Positions 26,210 through 35,575 are shown, numbered from the stretch's first letter. The stretch: DNA of 64,000 bases from Desulfobulbus oligotrophicus (GCF_016446285.1 NZ_CP054140.1:1593501-1657500); one strand, 5' to 3'. Made by a program: numbers and translations. Notes: generated by a model from the letters alone, not told the origin.

Positions 26210-26896
26210 CTAACCAGTAACCAATGCTATGAACCGAGTCACCCAATTAGTAACCAATGTTATGAGCTGAGTCGCCCAACCCGAAAGCAATGCTATGGGT
26301 TGAACTGCTTGCTCCGAAACCACAAGCCACCAGACACCACCTATATTTGCCAGAACTGAGAGCCAAAAGACAAACTGAAAAGACCCTTTGACGGTTTTAT
26401 GATGCAATATCTGCTGGGCAATGATGCCCCCCGGCCAACCTCCCAGAAAATCAAGCAGATGTAAGGTGCTTTCGGGAGTACGCCACGCACCCCGCTTTGC
26501 TGCACGTTTATCGCCCGTGTACGCTAAAAATGAGATCAGGCTGCATAAGAAATATGAGCCGGCAATGATCAGGGGCAGCTTATGCAGAGCAGAGGCCAAG
26601 GCAACCAGCACCAATGCAAAAAAACCGAGGGTAATTCGTAGCCAAAAGAAGACTTGCGAACCTGAAATTCGCTGGGCTGCGGCCAAGCTGACCCTCGTGG
26701 CTTGCAGGCGCCCCTGAGAATCTTTGACCATGGAGTAAGTAACCGGATCTTCAATTATTGGTCTGCGAGATCGTGATTTGACGTTGCTGATGTGCACAAA
26801 CACTCTGTTGCCGCCGCCCTTGGGCTCGATGAACCCAAAACCCCGATCATCGTTCCATTCTGTTATTTTTCCCGCGTATTTCAAGAATCCCTCCAT
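26210..26896 (-). CDS. Cold-shock domain fused to DUF1294 membrane protein
   Basis: 228 residues. Residues 1-70 form a cold-shock domain (GKITEWNDDRGFGFIEP, RVFVHISN: RNP-type motifs). After a linker come about four membrane helices of DUF1294, with the family block GDKRAAKRGAWRTPESTLHLLDFLGGWPG. The tail holds a threefold ~10-residue repeat (QPIALLSGWA, TQLITLVTNWV, TRFIALVTG) forming one extra hydrophobic segment that most relatives lack. Likely binds nucleic acid at the membrane; function unknown. Confidence 0.82.
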   Translation of the reverse strand: MEGFLKYAGKITEWNDDRGFGFIEPKGGGNRVFVHISNVKSRSRRPIIEDPVTYSMVKDSQGRLQATRVSLAAAQRISGSQVFFWLRITLGFFALVLVALASALHKLPLIIAGSYFLCSLISFLAYTGDKRAAKRGAWRTPESTLHLLDFLGGWPGGIIAQQILHHKTVKGSFQFVFWLSVLANIGGVWWLVVSEQAVQPIALLSGWATQLITLVTNWVTRFIALVTG

Positions 26897-27101
26897 GGAC
26901 GGTCAGTCGTATTTTTGTCAGACTGCAGGCAACGACATCTTCCAATCCGTACTTTGGCAGCTGTTCAACTGCAACCGGCAATCTTTAGGCAGTGCAACAT
27001 ACCTTTGTGGGCCTGTCCTGTCCGGGACAGTTAATCTTGATCAGCACTTCCCAAAACGTATCACCCGTGCCTGGGATGGACCAAAGCACGGGTGCATTCT
27101 C

Positions 27102-28634
27102 TTACCAATACCTGCCCGGATCAATGTGCAGGTCTTCCGGGGCCTCAAAGGTCAAGGCAACGCTTACTTTCTGCGTTGCGCCGGCATTCACACTGCCTTC
27201 CCAGATCAGGATATTGGGATCATCCTCCTGGACGGCAGGGGGTGTGGAGGTCAGGTTGAGCTTAATACGTTCATCCCGAGACAACGGTTTGGGTTCTTCC
27301 AGGCGATAGGTCAGGGCATGGGGCGCTGCATTGGTAATGACCAGATCCCACTGACGTGCAAAGGTTTGCTTGCTCTTAAACAACCCCTTGTCCCCGGTTT
27401 TTTTATCCCGCAGGGTGGTCTTGCAGGTCAGGAAAGGATCCACACCAAAGAACAGGGTGCTTTTGGTATCAGATAAGGCAAACTGCCTCTGATCCACTGT
27501 GGCCCCGTCAATGAGAAAAAAGGCTGAGCCTTTGGGAAAGTCCCTGGGTTCGTCAAAACTGATCTTGGCCTGCACATAGGCCTTGGCATCGACACTGGGA
27601 CGAAGCAGATGCACAAACTCTGCCGGCCAGCGCTCTTTTTTAAGACTGAAAACCCGTGTTTCTCCGGCAGGCAGGCTGCGCTTGCCCATATCCCAGGCCG
27701 CATAGGTGGTGTAGCGTACTTCCTGGGGCGCAGCAGGTGCAGCAGACACAGCTGCTTCCTCCGGGGTACTGCGCATGCGCATGGCTCCGGCGGCCGCATC
27801 CATTGCAGCTGCTTTACGCACTACACGGGGCTGGATCTCCCATGGCCTCAGCTTCCCGGGTTCCCCGCGAAAATCCGGCTGCATGGTGGCCAGGTGCAAG
27901 GCGACCTGGGACCAGTTCTGGCCCGAGCGTTGCCACACCTTGGCCTGCCAGGAAAAATCAATGACCTTTTCCTGCGGCCTGGCTTCCAGACGATACAGTG
28001 GTGTCCACCCACAGTCAGCCATGGTGTAGTCAAAGGAAAGCTCCTGCACTGCCGGTCCATGGGACAGTACAGTGACCTCCCACACACGGCGATTCTGCCC
28101 CGCAGCCTGATTTATTTCCTCTTCCACTCTGGTTATGGCCTGATTCACTTCCTCAAGTTGCTGGTCTAAAATCAACAGCTTCTGCGTATTTGCTTCTAAA
28201 GCCTGCCCTGTTTCAGTGGCCAGCTGCTGCAGGGCGGCTATGCTCTGTTCCACAGGTTTATTCTGCGCTTCCCAAAAAGATATCCGCCCCCGCAGCCCGG
28301 CTTGTTCAGCCAAAAGAGTATTGCGTTGGGCTTTGAGTGCAGCCAGACGGGAGTTTAGGGTGGTTAAGGCTTCCTGGTTTGGTTCTTGACGTGAAATCCA
28401 CGTCACATCAGCAATGGTTGTCTCCCTGGGTAAGGCTCCAAAACGCAGGGTTGCCGGGTCGACCTGGTCAGGCAAGGTCAAAATATAGGACGTAAAACCG
28501 TCCTCACCAGCCACAGGGGTAACCCTGGCAACTTCTTCCACCACTGCTGAGGCGGGAAAAAGAGTCACCTGGACCGGTGCTGCCCAGGCTGTCAGGGGCA
28601 TCAGAAGTAACACAAACACAGATACAGGAATCAT
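27102..28634 (-). CDS. DUF4139 / mucoidy inhibitor MuiA-like exported protein
   Basis: 510 residues with a signal peptide (VFVLLLMPLTAWA, cleavage before APVQVTLFP). The N-terminal DUF4140 part (VTLFPASAVVEEVARV) is followed by a long coiled coil (about 90-190, e.g. LAALKAQRNTLLAEQAGL) and the C-terminal DUF4139 beta domain (FDYTMADCGWTPLYRLE, SWQAKVWQRSGQNW). Probably periplasmic; biochemical role not established. GGAGG precedes ATG 28634. Confidence 0.8.
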   Translation of the reverse strand: MIPVSVFVLLLMPLTAWAAPVQVTLFPASAVVEEVARVTPVAGEDGFTSYILTLPDQVDPATLRFGALPRETTIADVTWISRQEPNQEALTTLNSRLAALKAQRNTLLAEQAGLRGRISFWEAQNKPVEQSIAALQQLATETGQALEANTQKLLILDQQLEEVNQAITRVEEEINQAAGQNRRVWEVTVLSHGPAVQELSFDYTMADCGWTPLYRLEARPQEKVIDFSWQAKVWQRSGQNWSQVALHLATMQPDFRGEPGKLRPWEIQPRVVRKAAAMDAAAGAMRMRSTPEEAAVSAAPAAPQEVRYTTYAAWDMGKRSLPAGETRVFSLKKERWPAEFVHLLRPSVDAKAYVQAKISFDEPRDFPKGSAFFLIDGATVDQRQFALSDTKSTLFFGVDPFLTCKTTLRDKKTGDKGLFKSKQTFARQWDLVITNAAPHALTYRLEEPKPLSRDERIKLNLTSTPPAVQEDDPNILIWEGSVNAGATQKVSVALTFEAPEDLHIDPGRYW

Positions 28635-28730
28635 ACATCCTCCTTTGCTGTTGTTCTTTCAAGCCCAACGCCTGCATTAAGCCGTACCTTGAAGCGGCGT
28701 TGGTGAAGTGAGCGGTTGGGGAACTACTGC

Positions 28731-28982
28731 TTACGTTTGCGGGGTATCACGGCGGAAGAGTTCCCACTCCTCCACAACGGAGCCGTCAGGCAGATGGCAC
28801 ATGCCCTTTTCGCCGGACGCATCTTTGACAATTTCGAGCTTGCCGCCTTTTTGCACACAGTGCTCGGAAGCAGGATTGGCGATTGCCGCATCCGGGCCAG
28901 GCTCTTTGGAGCTGCACGCCATGAGCAACGGCAGAATAAAGAAGCTGGAGACAAGGGCACGGTTGCTTAAAAAACTCTTCAT
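28731..28982 (-). CDS. DUF333 lipoprotein
   Basis: 83 residues. Lipobox LLMAC near residues 19-23 marks it for lipid attachment; the mature part has CVQKGGKLEIV and MCHLPDGSVVEEWELFRRD, the DUF333 (Hlp-like) signature. Small envelope lipoprotein of unknown role. Same strand as its neighbours but ~100 bases from each, so it may be transcribed alone. Confidence 0.8.
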   Translation of the reverse strand: MKSFLSNRALVSSFFILPLLMACSSKEPGPDAAIANPASEHCVQKGGKLEIVKDASGEKGMCHLPDGSVVEEWELFRRDTPQT

Positions 28983-29067
28983 ACAGCCTCTCTTTTGGTT
29001 GGTGGCCGAGTGTTGCTATTGAGCCGTGGTGCAAAGCAGCGTCGGCTTGAATGAACTGTCAGCACCG

Positions 29068-29664
29068 TTATCCAGGAAGTGAGTAGGTGACTTTTGTGTC
29101 ATTGATGATGACAAGTCCTTGCTTCTCCATGAGCTTAAGAAGGGCGGCAAGTTCTTCCTCTACAAGTGCCTTCTGAAACAGCGAGCTGATCGTGCTGGAC
29201 AGAGTCTTGACTGTACGGGGTTTGGAAGCGCCGCGTTGTTTGAGGTTGGCGACAACCACGGCGATCTTTTCCGATGGTATTCTGGAGTTCGCTGCTTTGA
29301 CTATAGGCATGTCGGTAATGTCTTGAGAACGGCATGCTAAGATTTTTTTGGCTTTTAGGTGAGCAATGAGAGGGTCAAAGCCTGTGTCCTTTGAAATGAT
29401 GTGGAAGTAAGCGTCAGGATCTGTGGCAGCCAGATGGCCGATGTAGTAAGCGATATGGAAGTCTAGGGCATTAGGTCCATTGCCTGAAATTTTGATGTAG
29501 CTGGCGCTTGATCCCAGTCGTTGAAGCTGTGCTGCCACATCAAAGGTAATCTTGGCTTGATTGGAACCTACAAAGACAATGACCTTGAAATGCTCTTTTT
29601 CAAGAACGGAGAGTGCAGAAGGCTGCACGTTCTCGTAGTCAATGAGTACATAGTTTGTCCGCAT
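29068..29664 (-). CDS. PIN-like (NYN-type) domain protein
   Basis: 198 residues. Starts with NYVLIDYENVQPS, where the first Asp is a metal ligand of PIN-like nucleases; ALDFHIAYYIGHLAA and IISKDTGFDPLI carry further acidic residues. The C-terminal part may be a winged helix. Such proteins are predicted RNases; in this form they are usually stand-alone. RBS GAGGGG lies before ATG 29664. Confidence 0.75.
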   Translation of the reverse strand: MRTNYVLIDYENVQPSALSVLEKEHFKVIVFVGSNQAKITFDVAAQLQRLGSSASYIKISGNGPNALDFHIAYYIGHLAATDPDAYFHIISKDTGFDPLIAHLKAKKILACRSQDITDMPIVKAANSRIPSEKIAVVVANLKQRGASKPRTVKTLSSTISSLFQKALVEEELAALLKLMEKQGLVIINDTKVTYSLPG

Positions 29665-29999
29665 CCAGTCCCCTCAATATGCGTTGCCGGCAGTATAACA
29701 GGTGGAAACAGCTCCACCTTTTTTAATCAGATAGATGAAGTACAGGTCATAGACGAAATGACAGTTCAATACACTGATTATACGCCAAACCTAAATTCCA
29801 CCAACTCTAAAATTCAGATGAATAGAGCAGTATTTGAGAGGCTTTGCAGAGTATCACGATACCAGTCGCAGCGGGCAGGTGGGGTGATGTGAATTTTTTG
29901 TTCCGGCTGTTCTCCGGGCGGTACGATCCATCCTGTCCGTTTTGGTTTTTGGGCAGGATGGCTGTGTAAGGTGGCAGCATCGGCTATATCGACAGCCGT
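29665..29999. other. Intergenic region with a hairpin
   Basis: 335 bases with no supported gene. At 29928-29961 an 8-bp inverted repeat CCATCCTG/CAGGATGG flanks a loop of 18 bases, 40 bases past the end of the Slp-like gene (minus strand); no T-run follows on either strand. Confidence 0.45.
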
Positions 30000-30497
30000 C
30001 TAAAAGTATGTTCCCACACCAATACCAAAGTGGAAGCGCGGCTCGGTCGATTCAGCGGGCGGCCACTTCTTTATTTCGATCAGCCTGATAACCGGGTACT
30101 CGTAATCCATCTGCCCGATGGTGCGATGCTCACTGCCGGTCACCGTGCCCACCACCGAGATCAGTGTCCCCTGCGGGTAGATCGCCGGATCGGTAAACTG
30201 ATCTGTCTGAATGATAAAGCGACCTTCAGAACTGATCTCGTCGCGCGGTCGGCCGCTGTTGTCCAGGGCCAGGTGCAGTACCAGCAGACGGGTGTCCGCC
30301 GCACTCACCTCGGAGGAGATGATCTTACCGCCCAGCATCACCACCGTGCTTGTATGGAGATAGGATTGTTGCTGCAGGGCTTGAAACGTACCGCTGTAGG
30401 TGACCTGCGAACGTGCCTTTTGCGACAGGCCACCGGCACAGGCTGAAAGGAACAAAATCGCTGCCAGCAGCGCAACAAACCTGATTGATTGAGCCAT
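30000..30497 (-). CDS. Slp-family outer-membrane lipoprotein 1
   Basis: 165 residues with signal and lipobox LSAC near residue 20. Body shows the Slp pattern: VMLGGKIISSEVSAADTRLLVLHLALD, GRFIIQTDQFTDPAIYPQGTLISVVGTVTGSEH, and EYPVIRLIEIKKWP. ATG 30497 is chosen for its GGAGG site; upstream in-frame residues belong to the antisense of the neighbour. Slp proteins are induced by starvation or acid in enterobacteria. Lies 40 bases after a second Slp gene. Confidence 0.8.
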   Translation of the reverse strand: MAQSIRFVALLAAILFLSACAGGLSQKARSQVTYSGTFQALQQQSYLHTSTVVMLGGKIISSEVSAADTRLLVLHLALDNSGRPRDEISSEGRFIIQTDQFTDPAIYPQGTLISVVGTVTGSEHRTIGQMDYEYPVIRLIEIKKWPPAESTEPRFHFGIGVGTYF

Positions 30498-30537
30498 GCC
30501 ACGCCTCCGTGTTGTAGGCATTGCCTGTTTTTTTGTT

Positions 30538-31092
30538 TTACCGCCAGCGGTGGTAGCGATGACGCCAGTGCCAGGGGTAGGGGCCCCACCAGGGGTCGTA
30601 GTAGTAGGGGTGGTGCCAGTAATCGTAAGGCCGGTAGGGCTGTATCGTTGGTTTGGGCCACAGGTACAGCTGCTCGATCTGTAAGCGCAGAAAGGGATAC
30701 TCTGTTTCGGTGTGGCGTTCTGTGGTTGAGCTGCCTGCAATGGTACCGGCAACCGTGATCTTGCGCTCTTTGGTGTAGACTTCAGGATCGAGAAAACCAT
30801 TGTACAGCAGAATCAGGCGTCCTTGAGACAGGTCCTTTGATTGGGGCTCCTGCCCCGAGCTCAGAGGTGTTTGCAGGGCCACTATACGGGTGTGATCAGC
30901 TTTGTTTTCAATAGAGAGCACATAGCCGCCCAGAATGACTGTTTTGCCGATGTGCTGTTGCGCTGCAGCAACCAGATCGGCAAAGGAGCTCTTCCTGAGT
31001 GTTGGATCGGCAACAGTTGTCAGCGGCAGATCAGCACAGCCGTACAGCAAAAAGATAACGATTGGTAAGACAGCTATCCATTTCAGTTGCAT
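30538..31092 (-). CDS. Slp-family outer-membrane lipoprotein 2 with aromatic tail
   Basis: 184 residues. Lipobox LLYGC at about 15-19; Slp body with VILGGYVLSIENKADHTRIVALQTPL, RLILLYNGFLDPEVYTKERKITVAGTI and EYPFLRLQIEQLYLWP. Residues from about 150 on are an unusual Trp/Tyr/His/Pro/Arg-rich tail (PYDYWHHPYYYDPWWGP). This tail is absent in lipoprotein 1. The pair probably forms one operon and arose by duplication. Confidence 0.8.
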   Translation of the reverse strand: MQLKWIAVLPIVIFLLYGCADLPLTTVADPTLRKSSFADLVAAAQQHIGKTVILGGYVLSIENKADHTRIVALQTPLSSGQEPQSKDLSQGRLILLYNGFLDPEVYTKERKITVAGTIAGSSTTERHTETEYPFLRLQIEQLYLWPKPTIQPYRPYDYWHHPYYYDPWWGPYPWHWRHRYHRWR

Positions 31093-31391
31093 GGCAATCG
31101 ACCTCCTCTTTGTGCGGAAACATTACCACAGCAGCCAGCACACATTCAATGAGAGCTGTCAGCCACGAAGATGATTTTGCTGTGAGGTAACCAGGGTTTT
31201 TCCACACCTCTTTTATAACCAATGAGTTCTTGACGCTGTTTTTGCAAGTTTTATGAGAGAGTAGGGGACCGTTCTGTGCAATTAAAATAACCGGTTGGCT
31301 TGACTGTCAAACCAACCAGTATGATTTTAAAAGGAATTGAATGGAAACAGGTTCCGTTCATTTTTATTTATATATCCTGTGGAGGTTTGTC

Positions 31392-31598
31392 ATGGCATTG
31401 AGCGCAAGGAACCAGATAAAAGGCAAGGTCAAAGATGTGAAGAAAGGTATGGTTATGGCTGAGGTCACTGTGGAGGTAGCGCCAGGCGTTGAAATTGTGG
31501 CAGCCATCACCACCAGCTCTGTGGAGCGGCTTGGTCTTGCTGTTGGAAAGGAAGCTCAAGTGGCTATCAAGGCGACAAGTGTCATGCTGAATGCCTGA
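31392..31598 (+). CDS. Molbindin-like single Mop domain protein
   Basis: 68 residues, one Mop/TOBE domain: ARNQIKGKVKDVKKGMVMAEVTVEV and ITTSSVERLGLAVGKEAQVAIKATSVML. Single-Mop proteins assemble into hexamers that bind molybdate or tungstate in the cytosol. GGAGG lies 6 bases before ATG 31392. It stands alone, with terminators right after it. Confidence 0.88.
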   Translation: MALSARNQIKGKVKDVKKGMVMAEVTVEVAPGVEIVAAITTSSVERLGLAVGKEAQVAIKATSVMLNA

Positions 31599-31622
31599 AC
31601 CCCTCCTGACCGCTGACTCTCT

Positions 31623-31652
31623 TTCCTGACTGCGTCAGGAATCTTCCTCTTT
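31623..31652 (+). terminator. Terminator-like hairpin after molbindin
   Basis: TTCCTGAC-TGC-GTCAGGAA (8-bp stem, 3-base loop) followed by the pyrimidine-rich TCTTCCTCTTT, 25 bases after the stop. Confidence 0.6.
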
Positions 31653-31731
31653 CCGTGTTTATTCTCCTGCGCTATTGATCCTTGGAATACTGCAGGAGAA
31701 TGCTTTTTCGGCATTGAGACGATCAAAAATA

Positions 31732-31778
31732 GTCTGATCGTCCACTATCAGACAGCTCTTTGATTGAGCTGTTTTTTT
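31732..31778. terminator. Paired bidirectional terminators
   Basis: Two adjacent hairpins. CAGCTC/GAGCTG (31753-31771) is followed by seven T on the plus strand. GTCTGAT/ATCAGAC (31732-31753) is followed by TATTTTT on the minus strand. They would stop the molbindin gene and the convergent HNH gene. Confidence 0.75.
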
Positions 31779-31840
31779 ATTGAAATACCCGGTTTATAAG
31801 GCCTTAGAAGTGGAACCGAGGCAGGATACCGCACGGGTGA

Positions 31841-32752
31841 TTACCCTTTAAAAATATTCTCACGATGGTAGTTGAGATAATGTCGATGGGGTCGTACATC
31901 GGTTCGTGGTGGCAAAATAAGTCTGCGATTTTCATTTAAAAGCCGCATGACGGTGTCGGGTAAACGATCCATTGCCACAAGGATGGAATAATCATCGTCG
32001 ATAGAAACTAAACCACGATCAAACATCCAGTGCACTGTGCCGGAAAGGGCTATACCATTTCTGATAGAGTCAGGTCCATTTTGAGAGACCGGTTGGATAT
32101 GCGCTGCTTGCACTTCTGCACGACCGCCACCGTTGATAATTTTAAGCCCGGTCATTGCGCAGGTATCTTGATAGACTTCTTTTACCGAGACAGCAAAGGC
32201 AACATCACGGAATGGCCGGGCGACAATTCGTTCAATGATAGAACGTTCATAGTGAGTCATTTCCTCCCCCAGCTCATAAGGGGTTACCGGCAGTGTCTGG
32301 TTTTCATCTACCGTTGCCTCTAGAGATTTTGTAAAGCCGGCTTGTAGAATGAGGTCATACTCTTTGTCGGGAATCAACCTCACCGCACGACCAAATGCTC
32401 CCCTATTCGTCTTCCCATCATTCTTCCGTTGCAGGCTGCTTTCATAATAATGATGCCCTTCTTTGAAGGGGACGGCGTGATCGAATTCAAGATAATCTGC
32501 AACAAAGGCATAGTAATGATTTTTGTGGATATGATCGCGTTCAATGCTCAATAAACGGGCAGTGGCGAAATACGACTGTCTTCCACCTCTACTTGACAGG
32601 TCCCCGGAAATTCGCCGAGGTTCGTAATATATAATCCAGTCGCCAATGGCTTTTTCTATTTGGCCTAGATAGGTGCCGGGGAAATGATAGCGTTCTTCTG
32701 GAAGGTCATCATAGGTTGGATTGACCTTGGTTGTTAAAACAGCCTTTGTCAT
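31841..32752 (-). CDS. HNH endonuclease (predicted restriction-type)
   Basis: 303 residues. The C-terminal third has the HNH fold: CAMTGLKIINGGGRAEVQAAHIQPVSQNG (the AAHI histidine is catalytic type), then RNGIALSGTVHWMFDRGLVSID. The N-terminal 200 residues may recognise DNA or modified bases. Resembles predicted restriction endonucleases of the COG3440 type. Isolated, no partner methylase next to it. Confidence 0.78.
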   Translation of the reverse strand: MTKAVLTTKVNPTYDDLPEERYHFPGTYLGQIEKAIGDWIIYYEPRRISGDLSSRGGRQSYFATARLLSIERDHIHKNHYYAFVADYLEFDHAVPFKEGHHYYESSLQRKNDGKTNRGAFGRAVRLIPDKEYDLILQAGFTKSLEATVDENQTLPVTPYELGEEMTHYERSIIERIVARPFRDVAFAVSVKEVYQDTCAMTGLKIINGGGRAEVQAAHIQPVSQNGPDSIRNGIALSGTVHWMFDRGLVSIDDDYSILVAMDRLPDTVMRLLNENRRLILPPRTDVRPHRHYLNYHRENIFKG

Positions 32753-33377
32753 AAAAAATATCTCCTCGCTCTCCGCCGGCTGAAGACACCTTGAATTCGT
32801 TCATCTCAAATAGCTTTCAACATCCTGTTTTCACGTATTTATGAGACCTGATCGTTCCCGTCGTTGTGAGTGTCTTCTTCTCTCGATAGACCGCTGCGCA
32901 ACTTAGGAAGGCCTTTCCGAACAGTTTCGGCATTTACCGGATTCTTCTATTTTAACAGATCAGTGCAAAACAGCACCCATATCTTCACGTATTTTGAGAA
33001 GAATCACGCTGCAGCAAGCTTGAGGAGTACCATGATTTTTGCTCATGACGAGAAAGTCAGCCGGCAAGAAACCAGACGGACTGCTATGTAGCGGGCAGGA
33101 GTGTCCAGAGAATAGATTTTATATTTAAAGGTTGGCTATTTTTCAGTGCGGTCAGAGGATCGTGAAGATCTCTGAGAATATGATGAACAGTGCTGCTCTT
33201 GTTTGCTTTGGCATAAAAGCAGTCTCTTCACATTCTCCATGACAAAAACAGATGGTCAGTGTCTGATCATGGCCAAACATGAAGATATCAAGCTTCGGTG
33301 CAGTGACAGGGGGAACTCAAGTCTTTTCAGCAAAGCATTTTTTTCAAGTTAAACGTCATTTGCCTTTCAATATGAAA
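32753..33377. other. Long intergenic region, no gene supported
   Basis: About 620 bases. One short plus-strand frame (32870-33091) has neither a domain nor a clear ribosome site; a shorter start within it at 33031 (MIFAHDEKVSRQETRR) has GAGGAG upstream but only 19 codons. I see no RNA gene or repeat. Confidence 0.4.
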
Positions 33378-33411
33378 GCCGGAGCAGCCCGAAGTCACGA
33401 GCCGCTCCGGC
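33378..33411 (-). terminator. Hairpin after the MBL-fold-like gene
   Basis: GCCGGAGC/GCTCCGGC, 8-bp stem with an 18-base loop, 7 bases past the stop of the minus-strand gene; on that strand TTTCATATT follows, so it could terminate weakly. Confidence 0.55.
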
Positions 33412-33417
33412 TGCAAA

Positions 33418-34302
33418 TCAGTTCGCTTCCTTCGCAAACATGAATCCGGCAGTCATGTCCAGGTAGTTCAGACCGGCATAATCAGGAAAGGCCTTTTTCA
33501 CGCGAGCAACAAAGTCATCCCTGTCACTGCTTTGCGCGGCCAAAGTCTGTACTGCCTTGATATAGGCGATTTTGGTGTCCACATCGGCCAGGGTTTCCGG
33601 CGTATGGTGACTGGAAAGGATCAGGACATAGCTGTTGGCCTTCATGCTCTCCAGCGAAGCCAGAACCGCTTTGATGTGCTCTTGCCCGGCAAGAATGGAG
33701 TGGGTATCAGCTCCAAGCATGTGGGTATAGATAACCTTGATGGCCGGGAGCGCAATATCATAGCCGTCACCGGCTTCGATGATTTTAACATCAATGCCGC
33801 CGACCGTATTGGCTCCCGCCTTGAGCAGAGAGTCTATAGCGGGGATTTGCGTATTGAAACCCGCACCGAAAGTCTGGCTGAGATTGGCAATAAGCTCCTT
33901 GGTGGCCCCGGCAGTCATGGCCTGTTTGGCTTTTGCGGTGGCGTGACTTTTGGCGTCGCCGTACCATTTGCCGCCAGTGGGATGATAGGAAAGGAGAATG
34001 TCGGTGAGCGGCTTGCCCAGGCTGCCGACATAACTTTTCCACTCCGCGATGTCGGCGTCAAAGGACGGAGACTCCATGGCCACAAGGTTCTTTGTTGTTT
34101 CCAGCAGGAAGGACGCATCATGCATTGGGTCGTCCGTCTGGTAGGCATGGAGTTTCAAAGCCCCAAAGTCATAGACCTGAACTGTCCCTTGCCCGAGTTT
34201 TTTCTCCTGCATGGAGTTGAACCCGGCCGCCAAGGCGCTGCCAGCAAATAAGGTCATGGCCAGCACAGCGGCCAACTTGATAATCAATTTGCCTTTCATC
34301 AT
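33418..34302 (-). CDS. Exported MBL-fold-like protein lacking usual metal ligands
   Basis: 294 residues with signal peptide (LAAVLAMTLFAGSALA). The body resembles metallo-beta-lactamase-fold hydrolases (SFLLETTKNLVAMESPSFDADI at the strand before the active-site loop, then ILLSYHPTGG where HxHxDH would be, and a late VIYTHMLGADTHS). Only one histidine of the first motif remains, so zinc hydrolase activity is doubtful; it may be a binding protein. GGAGA precedes ATG 34302. Confidence 0.55.
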   Translation of the reverse strand: MMKGKLIIKLAAVLAMTLFAGSALAAGFNSMQEKKLGQGTVQVYDFGALKLHAYQTDDPMHDASFLLETTKNLVAMESPSFDADIAEWKSYVGSLGKPLTDILLSYHPTGGKWYGDAKSHATAKAKQAMTAGATKELIANLSQTFGAGFNTQIPAIDSLLKAGANTVGGIDVKIIEAGDGYDIALPAIKVIYTHMLGADTHSILAGQEHIKAVLASLESMKANSYVLILSSHHTPETLADVDTKIAYIKAVQTLAAQSSDRDDFVARVKKAFPDYAGLNYLDMTAGFMFAKEAN

Positions 34303-34477
34303 GTTCTGTTCTCCAGAGAGTAAGAGGTTATTATAAAAACGATTCGTCAATCGTCCGGTCTGCGCCTAAAAATACAATGCAAAGAACGCACTCAATCACT
34401 TTGAGTTTCCAGCTATCTTTATTTGTTGACAGCCAGGAGCGTCTCCCAGTGGCAGGTGTTTCCAGGCCGATTATTTT

Positions 34478-35575
34478 TCAGGGTGTATCAACTTCGACAG
34501 CATTACGAATGGCTTGAATCTCCGGCCACAGGCGAAATGCGTTCTCGCGCTGATAGACAAAGACAATGCCAAAGTGTCCTGTCTTACGCTCCACCCAGGG
34601 GTAGACCCCGAATGCGCCGATGCTGGAACTGCGCAGACAGACACCTGCTTCATCCCAGGACTCACACCAGTTGCCCAGGCTGTAGTGCCCGCCCTTGATG
34701 GGGTTTTCGGGCGCGGGAGTCATGAACGCTTTAGGTGTCTGGTCTTTCAGCATCTCATCGACGCTGTTTTTTGAGAGTACGCGTTTGCCTTCAAACACAC
34801 CTTCATTGGCCATCATGCTTAAAAAGCGCAGATAGTCTGCTGCTGTGCTGACTGCGCCGCCCTGCAGCACGGGATTAAGCGTTTCCGCCAAGGGCAGCTC
34901 TGTGGCCGAATCCAGTCGCAGATGCGTCCAGTAGGTGTGGCTCATGCCTAAGGGAGTGGCGATTTTTTCCTGAAAGACCTGGGCCCAGCGCTTCCCGGTT
35001 GCCGCTTCCACCACCGCGCCCGCCACCTGGAATCCCGGCGCGCCATAGGCAAAAACTTCACCCGGCACACTTACCAGCGGCCGCTGGGCCACGTCCAGAG
35101 CCGATTGCTCCAACGTTATGCGGTGGTCCTGGGCCAAGTCGTAGTACTCGCCCCTGGCACCTGCCAGCCCGGAGGTTTGTGACAGCAGTTGGCGCAGCGT
35201 CAGCTTGCCGGCAGCAGGCGGCAATTTCGGCAGCCAGGTGGCAATGGGCGCATCCATTTGCAGCTTGCCCTCATCCACCACAGCCATGACCGTTGCTGCG
35301 GTCAGGAACTTTGATGCCGAAGCAATGGGGTATTGGGTGTCAGCTTTGATGTTGCCGAAGCTAGTCAAGGCAATGATCTTGTCCCTTATGCCGATACCAA
35401 CACTGAAACCCCCGGATCCTTTGGCGATCATGGCCTCGGCTGCCTGCACTGCTTTCGGCGGAAGTACTGCGCCTTGTGCAATGGTGCTGTTTCCGGTTAC
35501 TTCCGTTGCCTGTGCCCCGACGGTTGATCCCAACACAAGGCTCAGGGACAAAAAGAAAATACTAAGCATGTTCAT
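34478..35575 (-). CDS. Serine hydrolase, class C beta-lactamase/esterase family
   Basis: 365 residues with a signal peptide (FFLSLSLVLGSTVGAQA). The catalytic SxxK is S86-A-S-K89 in ASASKFLTAATV; the second motif is YGA in VFAYGAPGFQVAG; a late HFG sits at the KTG position. Family members hydrolyse beta-lactams, peptides or esters in the periplasm. Substrate unknown. It lies between the cupin and MBL-like genes on the same strand. Confidence 0.82.
   Translation of the reverse strand: MNMLSIFFLSLSLVLGSTVGAQATEVTGNSTIAQGAVLPPKAVQAAEAMIAKGSGGFSVGIGIRDKIIALTSFGNIKADTQYPIASASKFLTAATVMAVVDEGKLQMDAPIATWLPKLPPAAGKLTLRQLLSQTSGLAGARGEYYDLAQDHRITLEQSALDVAQRPLVSVPGEVFAYGAPGFQVAGAVVEAATGKRWAQVFQEKIATPLGMSHTYWTHLRLDSATELPLAETLNPVLQGGAVSTAADYLRFLSMMANEGVFEGKRVLSKNSVDEMLKDQTPKAFMTPAPENPIKGGHYSLGNWCESWDEAGVCLRSSSIGAFGVYPWVERKTGHFGIVFVYQRENAFRLWPEIQAIRNAVEVDTP

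Noticed and set aside
32870-33091. Possible 73-codon gene in the 32.8-33.4 kb gap
   Set aside because: No ribosome site at its start, no domain, and biased to low complexity.
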